From an uncultured Rhodospirillales bacterium (GTDB taxonomy: Bacteria; Pseudomonadota; Alphaproteobacteria; Azospirillales; Azospirillaceae), in the NCBI GenBank assembly GCA_903927615.1, contig CAIYNU010000095.1, positions 1 through 64,000 of the forward strand: a DNA stretch of 64,000 nucleotides, written 5' to 3'. Below the pieces are notes generated by a model. It did no database searches. It worked only from the letters and a program-made list of their open reading frames with translations, and was not told where the DNA came from. Positions within the stretch are counted from its first letter, which is position 1. Each line of letters begins with the position of its first letter. Positions 54,127 to 63,272 of the stretch are shown here, piece by piece. The position numbers and the translations under genes are program-made.

Positions 54127-54510
54127 ATGACCTATTTGCTCGTGGCGTTTGGCAGCGCACTTGGGGGAACGCTTCGCTACTGGTTGTCCGGCCTGATCGG
54201 CAACTGGTTCGGCCAGACTTTTCCCTGGGGAACACTTATTGTCAATATTAGTGGCTCGTTCCTCATCGGCTTCTTCGCAACGCTGACCGCGGCCGATGGT
54301 CGGCTGTTCGTTCCGGGGGAGTGGCGACAATTCTTTATGGCTGGAATATGCGGCGGTTATACCACCTTTTCCTCTTTCAGCTATCAGACTCTGACGCTGG
54401 CCCAGGATGGCCAGTGGTGGTTGGTCAGTTTGAATCTTATATCTTCCGTGGTGCTCTGTTTGCTGGGCGTCTGGCTCGGCGCCGCGGGCGCGCTGGCGCT
54501 GAATAAGTGA
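54127..54510 (+). CDS. crcB: Fluoride channel CrcB (Fluc)
   Basis: A 127-residue protein with four membrane helices that works as an antiparallel dimer and exports F-. Family motifs GGTLRYW, GTLIVNISGSFLIG and GICGGYTTFSSFS are intact, including the Asn and the Phe box lining the pores. GAGGGTGAAGGG precedes the ATG. The DUF190 gene follows after 36 bases, the usual fluoride-resistance pair. No crcB riboswitch was recognised in the short leader. Confidence 0.96.
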   Translation: MTYLLVAFGSALGGTLRYWLSGLIGNWFGQTFPWGTLIVNISGSFLIGFFATLTAADGRLFVPGEWRQFFMAGICGGYTTFSSFSYQTLTLAQDGQWWLVSLNLISSVVLCLLGVWLGAAGALALNK

Positions 54511-54546
54511 CACTTGGGGCAGGTGTTAACCGGAGGGCGTGTCGCA

Positions 54547-54888
54547 ATGCAATTACCGCAAGACTCTGTTCTGCTCCGCATCTTCATTACCGAGCAAGAC
54601 AAATATCAGAGTCGCCCGCTTTACGAGGCGATCGTCTTTAAGGCCCGGGAACTTCATATGGCCGGCGCGACGGTTTTGCGTGGACCGCTGGGGTTTGGGC
54701 GATCGAGTAGCGTCCATACCGCCAAGGTTCTGCGGTTATCCGAGGACTTGCCGATGGTCATTGAAATCGTCGACAGCCCGGAGAAGATTGACGGTTTCCT
54801 ACCCATTCTTGACAACATGGTCGGAAGTGACTTGGTGACGCTGGAAAAAGTCCAGGTTCGCCGATACGGCACCGACCAAAATCATTGA
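54547..54888 (+). CDS. DUF190 protein, partner of CrcB
   Basis: A 113-residue cytoplasmic protein. LRIFITEQDKYQSRPLYEAIVFKARELHMAGATVLRGPLGFG is the DUF190 signature, a PII-like ferredoxin-like fold. These genes are often next to crcB and are thought to assist or regulate fluoride export, although the mechanism is unknown. GGAGG lies 11 bases before the ATG. Confidence 0.93.
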   Translation: MQLPQDSVLLRIFITEQDKYQSRPLYEAIVFKARELHMAGATVLRGPLGFGRSSSVHTAKVLRLSEDLPMVIEIVDSPEKIDGFLPILDNMVGSDLVTLEKVQVRRYGTDQNH

Positions 54889-54905
54889 GTCCATGGGCTG
54901 TCGCC

Positions 54906-56063
54906 ATGGTGGCCATTGACACCATTGCCGAATGGGTGCGACGGAACGGCGCCGTGAACACGCCGGCCTTTTTTGACGCATTGAATGCCCAGAACAGCAA
55001 GGAGGGCAAACTCCGCTATGCCCTTGAAGTGGCCGCGAGAACCGAAGCACAGGCGCCGATGGAGGCCAATGCGATTCGGTGTTATCTCAAAAACACCGGT
55101 TACGAGGTCACGGTTGCCGATCTTTGTACCAACTGGTTTGACCAGCGGGAAAACAATGGCGTTGTGCAAATAACGAATGATACCCCTTTACTGCCCCATC
55201 CGCGCGATGGGGTGACCGCACCATTCGTAAAAAATAAAATTTATGATGAATTGGCCCGCGAGTTAGGAACCGATGTCTCATTTTCAGTCATTAAGCGTGA
55301 AAGCACTTTAATTAATGTCCGGTGTGTCATTTTCGATAATGAAATTAACAATTCCGGTTTACCAATAACGATAATTTATGGCACCCAAAACATCGATCTT
55401 CAACTTTCGGCATTGCGCACCGCACTGCGGCATCTCCGTCTGCTCCGCCGGGTTTATTGTGTTCCAAAAATCCGATTGCTGGTTGATGAGGTGATGGCCC
55501 GGGCCTGTGCCCATTTGGCAATTGAGTTTGACGGCGTTCGCAATTTCGTGAATATTTTTACCGATCTGACCCTCTCTGAAGCCGCAATATGGTCCCAGAC
55601 CAGAAGAAGCTATCGCCCTTTGATCAATAAATATCGCCACCGCCAAGCCATTATCACGAGAACATTTGATGGGGTTGAAACATTCTTTAAAGATAAGTTC
55701 TGTCACGATATTTCCATGCAATATCAGAAATATATGATGATCAATAATGCAGGCGCGCTCTACACGTATTATAATGAGAATGGGCAGCTAAGCGCAATTA
55801 TCGGTGTGACTGATATTGTCACAGGTCTGCATCATCAACTCTCCTGCTTTAATATCGGCGCATTCGAGAAATCAGAACCCGGTCATTACGCGCTCTACAA
55901 CACTTTGCGGCATCTCAAGGAGCAAAACTACCGAAGATTTTATCTCGGACTATGCAGCACTGAACAGGCGGTCTCGACCAAGGTCGGCGCCATTAATTTC
56001 TTCAAAACAGGGTTTTCGACACAAGTTGAGACGTATCGGGTCGGCGTAACGTCCTTGTCATAA
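54906..56063 (+). CDS. Unknown protein with FemAB/GNAT-like C-terminal domain
   Basis: A 385-residue protein, start uncertain (no clear ribosome site). The C-terminal ~120 residues (LYTYYNENGQLSAIIG, GHYALYNTLRHLKEQNYRRFYLG, VGAINFFKTGFSTQVETY) resemble the acetyltransferase fold of FemAB and arginyl-transferase-type proteins, with a 'FFKTGF' end. The N-terminal part is not recognised. Codon use is clearly more AT-rich than in crcB and DUF190, which suggests recent acquisition. It follows DUF190 by 17 bases on the same strand. The acceptor cannot be named. Confidence 0.55.
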   Translation: MVAIDTIAEWVRRNGAVNTPAFFDALNAQNSKEGKLRYALEVAARTEAQAPMEANAIRCYLKNTGYEVTVADLCTNWFDQRENNGVVQITNDTPLLPHPRDGVTAPFVKNKIYDELARELGTDVSFSVIKRESTLINVRCVIFDNEINNSGLPITIIYGTQNIDLQLSALRTALRHLRLLRRVYCVPKIRLLVDEVMARACAHLAIEFDGVRNFVNIFTDLTLSEAAIWSQTRRSYRPLINKYRHRQAIITRTFDGVETFFKDKFCHDISMQYQKYMMINNAGALYTYYNENGQLSAIIGVTDIVTGLHHQLSCFNIGAFEKSEPGHYALYNTLRHLKEQNYRRFYLGLCSTEQAVSTKVGAINFFKTGFSTQVETYRVGVTSLS

Positions 56064-56115
56064 GAAACCACCGCCCTCGATCTCCGGATGGTGACGGTTC
56101 CCGGCCCCCTTCCCG

Positions 56116-59100
56116 TTACGCGCTGCCCGGGGCGCTCTCCGGCGGGCCAAGCCAGGCTTCGATCGCATCCCAATCAAAGCGGTTAACCAGATGACGGAGG
56201 GTGAGGGCCAACTGATCCTGCTCCGGCGGCAACTGATTGATGAGAGAGGCCATTTCCACATCGTTGGAATGGAAGACGGCCCCTCGCATGGCGTCCAGCA
56301 GTTCAGGCTGAAGGTGATTCAGCGCGCTATGCTGTAATGGTACCGGCAGGGCGGGTTCGACTGCGGCGGTCGCCTCAGCATACTCGTATTTCAATCCGAG
56401 GTGAATCGCAATCACCGCCATCAGATCATCAACCAGCGCCGGCTTGCGCACGAAATCATTGGCGCCGGTGGCCATCACCGCTTCCCGATCCTCGTCAAAA
56501 GCGCTGGCACTGAGGGCCACAATCTTAACGTTATGACCATCCGGATGTTCGCGAATCCGCCTAGTCGCTTCGTGACCGTCCATGGCCGGCATCACGATAT
56601 CCATCAGGATCAAATGCGGGTCCCATTCGCGCCATTGGGCCAGCGCCTCCAGACCATTGGCGGCCTCGCGTAAAGCAAAGCGAAACGGTTCCAACAGTCT
56701 TGACAGAAACAAGCGATTTTCGACCTGATCATCGACGATCAGGATACGAATCTCGCCCTGGCCCGGTTGCAGACCGATGACCCGACGCTTGTTTACCGGA
56801 AGGCAGATGGCATCAGGCAAACCGGTCTTAACGGGAACGTCAAACCGGAACAGACTGCCCTTGCCCAAGACGCTTTTCACTGTGATGTCACCGCCCATCA
56901 GACGCGCAAGACGGCGACTGATAGCAAGTCCAAGCCCAGTACCGCCCTTTTCCAGCCCTTGGGAAGCCTGCTGAAACGCATCGAACAAGGGCCCCACTTC
57001 ATGAGGAGCGATGCCGGGACCGGTATCTTCGACTTCAACAGTCAAGGTGGGGGGATGGCCGTCGTTGTTGTTGACGGTCCGCGCGCGTAAGACCACGCCA
57101 CCGGCATCGGTAAACTTGACTGCATTGCCGAGCAGATTGATCAAAATCTGCCGCACCTTACCCTCGTCCATAATAATGAACTCGGGCAAATCGGCGGCCT
57201 TAGCCACCTCCCAATGCAAGCCTTTGGCGTCGGTAGGGACCTGAAAGACCTGATGCAGATCGCGGAGTAAGCCATGCAGGCTGAATAACTGGGGCACGAT
57301 GGTGCTGCGACCGGCCTCAATCTTTGACATCTCCAGAACATCATTGATCAACGTCAGCAGATTGCGACCACTGCGGAGGATGACATCGAGATTCTCGCGA
57401 TCACGGATGCCCAGTGTCGAACTTCTCTGCATGATCTGAGCAAAACCCAAAATCGCATTCATCGGTGTCCGTATTTCGTGCGACATATTCGCCAGAAAGG
57501 TGCTCTTGGCATGATTTGCGGCCTCGGCCCGTTCCTTGGCGAGCGCGAGTTGTTGGTTCGACTCGGTCAGTGCGGCGGTACGTTCGGCCACCAACGCCTC
57601 CAGGTGATCCCGATAGCGGGAAATCTCCTGTTCGGCACGCCGACGTTCGGTGATGTCGTAGAGAACCGAGCGACTCATCACGAACGCCCCGTGCTCATCC
57701 CGAACCGCGGTCGCACTCAACAGGACAGGAAGCGTAGATCCGTCCTTGCGCAGCATTTCATATTCAAGTTCGTGAACAGCCCCCTGCGTCTTGAGTTGGG
57801 CAAAGGTTTCATGAAAAATATGATGGGCCTGGGGCGCCAACAGATCCGTAAATCTTAATTTACCGACCACCTCGTCGCGCCGGAAGCCAAGCCATAATAA
57901 TTCCGTTTCGTTGACTTGTGCGTAAATACCCTGAGCATCGAGCGAGTGATATCCGCACGGGGCGTGATCGTAGAGATCCTGAATTTCCTCGGCCGACTTC
58001 GCCAGTGCCTCCTGATTTTTCAGGCGCTCCAAAAGATTATGCGCCTCCCGAATGCGCTCCTTCTCCGCCTGTAACAGGTCGGCTCGAATCAAAGCCTCCT
58101 TAAACACTCCCATGGCGCGGGCCATGGCGCCGACTTCGTCGAACCGGTCCAATGCCGGAACATCAATCGCCCGATCGCCGTTCGCCAAACGTTGCATTGC
58201 TCCGGTCATAGCGGTCAAGGGCCGGGTGATCCAACGCGCAAACACCATCCCCCCGGTGCAAAGCACCATCACCACCAAGATGCCGAGAATGATCATTTCA
58301 TTGCGCATGGCCTGGACCGGGGCAAGAACCTCCTCCACCGCCGCCTCGGCTATCACCAACCATCTGAGCCCATGGAATTCCAGAGGTTTGATGGCAATCA
58401 AGACCCCTTTGCCATGACCATTGACCGCCTCAACGATGCCTTTTCTCGTTTCCGCATTGGCAGCGACGGCCATAACACCCCGACTATAGCCCCAATAGGG
58501 ATGCAATATTGCCGCCTCGTCGGAAAACCGCGGCGTACTGCGCAGTAAGCCGTCGCTGCCGACCAGATACGTGTCCTCGGTCGCGCCCATGCCCTCACCC
58601 GACCGCATAATCCCTTCCAACCCGTCCGGCTTCAACCGGAAGACCAGCATCGCCAACTGAACCCGACTGCCATCGGGCAGCACCTGGCTGACCGGGCTGG
58701 CAAAAAAAGCCGATGGACCGGTGCTGTCCGGAGGGTATGCCGCGAAATCGACGACGGACACCACCTCCGTTTGATTATCCCCGCGCATCTTCTCCAGCGC
58801 CGTAATCAGCCGCCCACTTGCGAGGGGCAGGCCGAAGTCGGCGCTTTTGGCCACGGTATAAATGACGGTATTGTCGCTATTGACCAGTTCTACGTCCGCC
58901 AGGCGGCGGCGCTTGACCAAATCCGACATCCACCCCTGAAGACGGGCGTGTGCGGTGTCGTACAGCGTTCCCGTATTTGGGATAATATAGTCCCGCCGTT
59001 CCGGTGCGGGCCATGGATTGTCATCAACATAACGACGACGAAGCGCCGCTCCGGCATTTCCCGAGCGTTCCTTTTCCACGCGCCAGCCATTGATCAGCGC

Positions 59101-59343
59101 CACCACCGAGTCTTTTACGGAACGACTATTGGCAGTCAAGACTACGTCGCTGGCCAATCCTTCCAGATAGGTATGCACCGTCGCGCTCCGGGCATCCGCC
59201 AGCGCCACCAACTTGTTTTCAGCAGCATCCCTCAGACGTTTGCTGGCGGCCACATAAACCAATGTTCCCAACAGTAGCGCCGTCAGCACCGCAGAAGCCG
59301 CCAGCGCAAACGGTATCTTGTGACGGAGCAACACCCCCCGCAA
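56116..59343 (-). CDS. Cache-HAMP-PAS hybrid histidine kinase with receiver
   Basis: A 1075-residue sensor kinase. The first helix (about 10-33) and second helix (about 350-372) bracket a large periplasmic Cache-type sensor; HAMP (to ~425) and a PAS (about 453-570) follow. HisKA has His near 623 in FLANMSHEIRTPM, HATPase ends with GGTGLGLAIS, and a C-terminal receiver (about 866-985) has Asp near 913 in LILMDIVMP. The last ~90 residues resemble the non-His helical end seen in such hybrids. The start was set at a TTG (Leu-Arg-Gly) eight bases after GGGGAGG; longer starts lack a ribosome site. No cognate regulator is adjacent. Confidence 0.9.
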   Translation of the reverse strand: MRGVLLRHKIPFALAASAVLTALLLGTLVYVAASKRLRDAAENKLVALADARSATVHTYLEGLASDVVLTANSRSVKDSVVALINGWRVEKERSGNAGAALRRRYVDDNPWPAPERRDYIIPNTGTLYDTAHARLQGWMSDLVKRRRLADVELVNSDNTVIYTVAKSADFGLPLASGRLITALEKMRGDNQTEVVSVVDFAAYPPDSTGPSAFFASPVSQVLPDGSRVQLAMLVFRLKPDGLEGIMRSGEGMGATEDTYLVGSDGLLRSTPRFSDEAAILHPYWGYSRGVMAVAANAETRKGIVEAVNGHGKGVLIAIKPLEFHGLRWLVIAEAAVEEVLAPVQAMRNEMIILGILVVMVLCTGGMVFARWITRPLTAMTGAMQRLANGDRAIDVPALDRFDEVGAMARAMGVFKEALIRADLLQAEKERIREAHNLLERLKNQEALAKSAEEIQDLYDHAPCGYHSLDAQGIYAQVNETELLWLGFRRDEVVGKLRFTDLLAPQAHHIFHETFAQLKTQGAVHELEYEMLRKDGSTLPVLLSATAVRDEHGAFVMSRSVLYDITERRRAEQEISRYRDHLEALVAERTAALTESNQQLALAKERAEAANHAKSTFLANMSHEIRTPMNAILGFAQIMQRSSTLGIRDRENLDVILRSGRNLLTLINDVLEMSKIEAGRSTIVPQLFSLHGLLRDLHQVFQVPTDAKGLHWEVAKAADLPEFIIMDEGKVRQILINLLGNAVKFTDAGGVVLRARTVNNNDGHPPTLTVEVEDTGPGIAPHEVGPLFDAFQQASQGLEKGGTGLGLAISRRLARLMGGDITVKSVLGKGSLFRFDVPVKTGLPDAICLPVNKRRVIGLQPGQGEIRILIVDDQVENRLFLSRLLEPFRFALREAANGLEALAQWREWDPHLILMDIVMPAMDGHEATRRIREHPDGHNVKIVALSASAFDEDREAVMATGANDFVRKPALVDDLMAVIAIHLGLKYEYAEATAAVEPALPVPLQHSALNHLQPELLDAMRGAVFHSNDVEMASLINQLPPEQDQLALTLRHLVNRFDWDAIEAWLGPPESAPGSA

Positions 59344-59574
59344 CGTTGATACCTCCCCTTTTGAAGCATAAGCCAATATGACACGCGCAAAACCACGCCG
59401 CCAGTACGATAGCAGCTACCTCCTCGTGCGACAATGCTCGCGAAGACGACAGGGATAAAAAACTTTCGGCCAAGCTATCGGCCGGTTGTGGCAACAGCCC
59501 GGTCAGGTCTCGGAGCCACGGCCAGGCGTCACCCGGTCCGGTGGTCCAAGCCATTTGAGCTGATTATTCACGGC

Positions 59575-59612
59575 CAGTCGGGAACCCCAAGCCCGATCCG
59601 AGTTCCCGACTG
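59575..59612 (-). terminator. Hairpin after the periplasmic cupin gene
   Basis: CAGTCGGGAAC and GTTCCCGACTG form a perfect 11-bp inverted repeat with a 16-base loop, nine bases beyond the cupin stop codon. No T-tract is seen on the minus strand. Confidence 0.5.
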
Positions 59613-59620
59613 CCGAGCCA

Positions 59621-60100
59621 CTACTTACCGGCACTGTGCCCGGACTCAAAGTGAACCCCCCACGGGCCCATGGCCGTGACTTCGATAATCGTTTCCTCAT
59701 CGCCCGTCGCCGAAAATTGTTTGACATTGGCAGGAAGCATATAGAAACCGCCAGGCGGCAACGCCTGAAGCTTGCTGTCGTCAAAGATGTCGCCGCTGGC
59801 GGTCTTCCAGGTCCCCGAGATAACGGTCACATACTCCTGGCCGGGATGGGAATGGGGCGGGACTCTTAGCTTTGGCGGCCACTTGGCTCTGAAGATGAAC
59901 AGCCCGGGTTGGCTGGGATCGCCCCAAACCACGGTGGTTTTCACGCCGGGCGGAAGATTTGGGTTGTCTGTCCAGACCAGATCCGAGGGTGCGATCTGAA
60001 CGGCCGCATTGCCGTTAGACTCTGCACGCGCGATCCCCATCGTTAACCCGACGGCACAAGCAACGACTGTTGCCATCGGTCGATAGTAACGATTTGCCAT
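59621..60100 (-). CDS. Periplasmic cupin-domain protein
   Basis: A 159-residue protein with a signal peptide ending ARAES and one cupin domain. VPPHSHPGQEYVTVISGTWKTASG carries the His-x-His...Glu metal set, and LPPGGFYMLPANVKQFSATGDE supplies the second motif. Related exported cupins are annotated as DUF4437/ChrR-like; substrates are unknown. GGAGG lies just before the ATG, and a sigma-70-like promoter is present upstream. Confidence 0.83.
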   Translation of the reverse strand: MANRYYRPMATVVACAVGLTMGIARAESNGNAAVQIAPSDLVWTDNPNLPPGVKTTVVWGDPSQPGLFIFRAKWPPKLRVPPHSHPGQEYVTVISGTWKTASGDIFDDSKLQALPPGGFYMLPANVKQFSATGDEETIIEVTAMGPWGVHFESGHSAGK

Positions 60101-60562
60101 TAATGCCTCCCACTTTCACGGGTCTCGGATACGCGGCATCACGCATGACATATTATGGTGAGCCGGTTTGCCCGGTCAATATGGCGTCCGAGTGTTTGCG
60201 TTGCCCCGGTGGAATAGCAGCATTCACTTACTGATTGCAATCGAAATATAAAAAAGCTTCTCCTGCGGCCCTTTGTTGACCGTTTCATGATAACAATTTA
60301 TCTCAATATTCGAAAACTCTTTATGTTTACACCCTGTAAAGATAATTGTCGCAATATCGTCAGACTCTCTGTTTGAGTAAATCCCAAGCCCCAGTAACGG
60401 ATGTCATAGGCCCAGTGTTGAGACCGAGACGTTTCATACCCAAAGATCGTGTCTCGCTCTCAACACATCACCACTCACAAACGCGTGCTCCGGCCCGACG
60501 GGCGGGTCCCATGAGTCGGAACGGGTGCCCACCCATCCCCCTGAATCACAGCACAACACGCC
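60101..60562. other. 462-base AT-rich intergenic region
   Basis: The stretch separates the periplasmic cupin gene from the end of a binding-protein gene on the same strand. It holds the cupin promoter candidate and a clearly AT-rich block (about 60220-60340), but no gene that I can support. Confidence 0.45.
60152..60179 (-). promoter_or_regulatory. Sigma-70-like promoter for the periplasmic cupin
   Basis: On the minus strand TTGACC is followed after 16 bases by CATAAT, close to TTGACA/TATAAT. The leader to the ATG is about 45 bases and contains the GGAGG site. Confidence 0.5.
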
Positions 60563-61765
60563 TCATTTCTTCACAAGCGGGCATTCGCTTTGGGCCAGCG
60601 GAAGGAACGCCTGGTCGCCGGGGATCACCTTGACCAGTTTGTAATAGTCCCACGGTCCCGTGGACTCAGCGGGGGTCTTAATCTCAAACAGATACATGTC
60701 ACGCACCACGCGACCATCTGGCCGAAGTTTGCCGTTTTTGGTCATAAAGTCATCGACCGGAAGTTCCCTCATTTTGGCCATGACCGCGTCGGTCTGGTTG
60801 GTGCCGGCTGCTTTCACTGCCTTCAGATAATGGTTGACCGCGCCAGCGACACCAGCCTGGAACATATTCGGCATCAGGTTACGCTTTGCCATAAATCTCT
60901 TGGCGAACGCGCGGGTGTCATCGTTCAAATCCCAGTAATAGGCTTCGGTCAATTCGATACCCTGGGTTACCGGCAGTCCCAGCGTTTTCACATCATTGAT
61001 GACCAACAACAGGATGGCCAGCTTGTGGCCCGACTGGGTAATACCGAAATCCGAAGCCTGACTAATCGCGTTGGTGGTGTCGGACCCCGAAGACGCAATG
61101 GCCAGCACATCGGCATTCGACTGCTGAGCCTGCATCAACACCGGCGAAAAATCCGGGTTATTGGCAGGGTAATGAACGCTGCCAAGCACCGTTCCGCCGC
61201 TATCCTTCACCACCGCGGTCGTTTCACGTTCCAGGGTAGCGCCGAAGGCATAGTCAGCAGTCATAAAAAACCACGTCTTACCACCATTCGCCACAATGGC
61301 TTTACCGGTGACATGGGCTAACGCATAGGTATCATAGGTAAAATGAACGCTCACGGGCGTGCAGGCCGCGCCGGTAAGATTAGACGCGGCTGACGACGAG
61401 AACATGACGATACGATTTTTCTCCTTCGCGACTTTCTGTACCGCCAGCGCAACAGCGGTATTAGGGACGTCGACAATCATATCGACGCCTTCGTCATACC
61501 AGCGTGCGGCGATCGCGGCACCGACTTCTGGCTTGTTCTGGTGGTCCGCCGAGAGCACCTCAATCGGGACACCATTGATTGCGCCGCCAAAGTCCTCAAC
61601 CGCGAGTTGGGCTGCGGCAATTGAACCCTGGCCGGTGTTTTCGGTGTGCTCTCCAGCGAGATCAGTCAAAACGCCGATTTTAATCGGTTTACCGCTCATC
61701 TGGGCATAGGCTCCCTGAGAGATCAGGCAAGCGATAACCGCAAATGCCACTCCGAAACGCTTCAT
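60563..61765 (-). CDS. ABC transporter substrate-binding protein (branched-chain amino acid type), copy 1
   Basis: A 400-residue periplasmic receptor of the Peripla_BP_6/LivK type, with a signal peptide ending YAQMSG. IKIGVLTDLAGEHTENTGQGSIAAAQLAVEDFGG and ADHQNKPEVGAAIAARWYDEGVDMIVDVPNT are typical. The ligand cannot be told: such proteins bind amino acids, amides, short acids or aromatic compounds. No permease or ATPase gene is adjacent. A close paralogue lies upstream on the same strand. Confidence 0.92.
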   Translation of the reverse strand: MKRFGVAFAVIACLISQGAYAQMSGKPIKIGVLTDLAGEHTENTGQGSIAAAQLAVEDFGGAINGVPIEVLSADHQNKPEVGAAIAARWYDEGVDMIVDVPNTAVALAVQKVAKEKNRIVMFSSSAASNLTGAACTPVSVHFTYDTYALAHVTGKAIVANGGKTWFFMTADYAFGATLERETTAVVKDSGGTVLGSVHYPANNPDFSPVLMQAQQSNADVLAIASSGSDTTNAISQASDFGITQSGHKLAILLLVINDVKTLGLPVTQGIELTEAYYWDLNDDTRAFAKRFMAKRNLMPNMFQAGVAGAVNHYLKAVKAAGTNQTDAVMAKMRELPVDDFMTKNGKLRPDGRVVRDMYLFEIKTPAESTGPWDYYKLVKVIPGDQAFLPLAQSECPLVKK

Positions 61766-62069
61766 CAGTGCCTCCGCAAGACGTTATGACTGCATGGCGT
61801 ATGTCTGGATCATCTCAGAATGGTGACGCCCCAGACAACGCTGCCGCGTCACCGTCCCGCTGAGCAAGAAACCTGACGACGCTAACTTATCACGTCTTTC
61901 CTACCTTTCGAACGGAATAGTTACCATTCTGGTTCGAGGGTGACCCCAGTCGGAGGCCCGATCAAGAAGAACCCGGATCGCTTCACCAAACACTTTTCCG
62001 GCCGTGATCCGGTGCGTCAGAATAACGCGGCAATCACCTCCGTTGTCCGTTTGAGCACACTGTCTTTTA
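61766..62069. other. 304-base gap between tandem binding-protein genes
   Basis: No gene is visible. Because it lies between two paralogues on the same strand, it should carry the promoter of copy 1. I found no promoter of good quality. Confidence 0.35.
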
Positions 62070-63272
62070 CTATTTCTTTACAAAGGGGCAATTTCCATCG
62101 GCCAGGGGCCGGAATGCCTGGTCTCCTGGAACAACCTTCACGAGCTTATAGTAGTCCCAACGCCCTTTGGACTCGGCCGGGGACTTAACCTGGAACAGAT
62201 ACATATCACGAACAACACGACCATCTTCGCGCAACTTACCGTTCTTGGTCATGAAGTCATTCACCGGAAGGTCCCGCATCTTCGCCATCACCTCGTCGGC
62301 CTGTTCGGTTCCCACCGCCTGAACCGCTTTCAGGTAGTGTGTGACCGCGCCGGCGACCCCGGCCTGGTACATGTTCGGCATGACGCTCCGTTTGGCGAAA
62401 AAACGTTTCGAAAAAGCGCGTGTTTCGTCGTTCATATCCCAGTAAAAGGCGTCAGTCAGCATAATGCCCTGGGTCACCGGCAGGCCCAGACCGTTCACAT
62501 CATCGATCGCCAGAAGTAAAATTGCCAATTTACGACCAGACTGTAGGACACCGAAATCGGCGGCCTGGCTGATCGCATTCTTGGTATCAATACCGGCTGA
62601 GGTCAAAGCCAGAACTTCGGCGTTGGACTGCTGCGCAATCATCATCACAGACGAGAAATCAACATTGTTGGCGGGGAAGCGCACGCTGCCCAACACCTCT
62701 CCACCGTTGGCTTTCACCACCGAGGTGGTTTCCTGTTCCAGAGTCGCCCCGAAAGCGTAGTCAGCCGTCATGAAGAACCAGGTTTTCGCCCCCCCACTGG
62801 CGATCGCCGCGCCGGTGACGTGGGCCAGAGCGTAGGTATCATAGGTAAAGTGGACACTTACCGGCGTACAGGCCGTGCCGGTCAGGACCGAACCCGCCGG
62901 TCCCGAAAACATGACGATCCGGTTCTTTTCCTGCGCGACCTTCTGCACCGCCAACGCCACCGCGGTGTTCGGCACATCGACAATCATGGTGACGCCTTCA
63001 TCGTACCAGCGACGGGCGATATCGGCACCAACCTCCGGCTTGTTCTGATGGTCGGCCGAGATCACCTCAATCGGTATGCCATTGATGGCGCCGCCAAAGT
63101 CCTCAACAGCAAGTTGTGCGGCAGCGACCGATCCCTGTCCGGTATTTTCGGTTAGCATGCCGCCCAGATCGGTCAGGACGCCGATTTTGATCGGCTTGCC
63201 GCTCATCGTCGCATGGGCGTCCTGAGCTATAAAACAACCAAAAAGTATTGCTATTAACCAGAGGCGCCTCAT
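62070..63272 (-). CDS. ABC transporter substrate-binding protein (branched-chain amino acid type), copy 2
   Basis: A 400-residue paralogue of the preceding receptor, equal in length and alike along its whole sequence (for example TYDTYALAHVTG, NGGKTWFFMTADYAFGATLE-type and DDFMTKNGKLR segments in both). It has a signal peptide ending DAHATMSG. The two arose by tandem duplication; differences cluster in a few segments such as the ISxAADFG-VLQSG region and the region after MFS, which may alter ligand choice. No transporter gene is adjacent. Confidence 0.92.
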   Translation of the reverse strand: MRRLWLIAILFGCFIAQDAHATMSGKPIKIGVLTDLGGMLTENTGQGSVAAAQLAVEDFGGAINGIPIEVISADHQNKPEVGADIARRWYDEGVTMIVDVPNTAVALAVQKVAQEKNRIVMFSGPAGSVLTGTACTPVSVHFTYDTYALAHVTGAAIASGGAKTWFFMTADYAFGATLEQETTSVVKANGGEVLGSVRFPANNVDFSSVMMIAQQSNAEVLALTSAGIDTKNAISQAADFGVLQSGRKLAILLLAIDDVNGLGLPVTQGIMLTDAFYWDMNDETRAFSKRFFAKRSVMPNMYQAGVAGAVTHYLKAVQAVGTEQADEVMAKMRDLPVNDFMTKNGKLREDGRVVRDMYLFQVKSPAESKGRWDYYKLVKVVPGDQAFRPLADGNCPFVKK

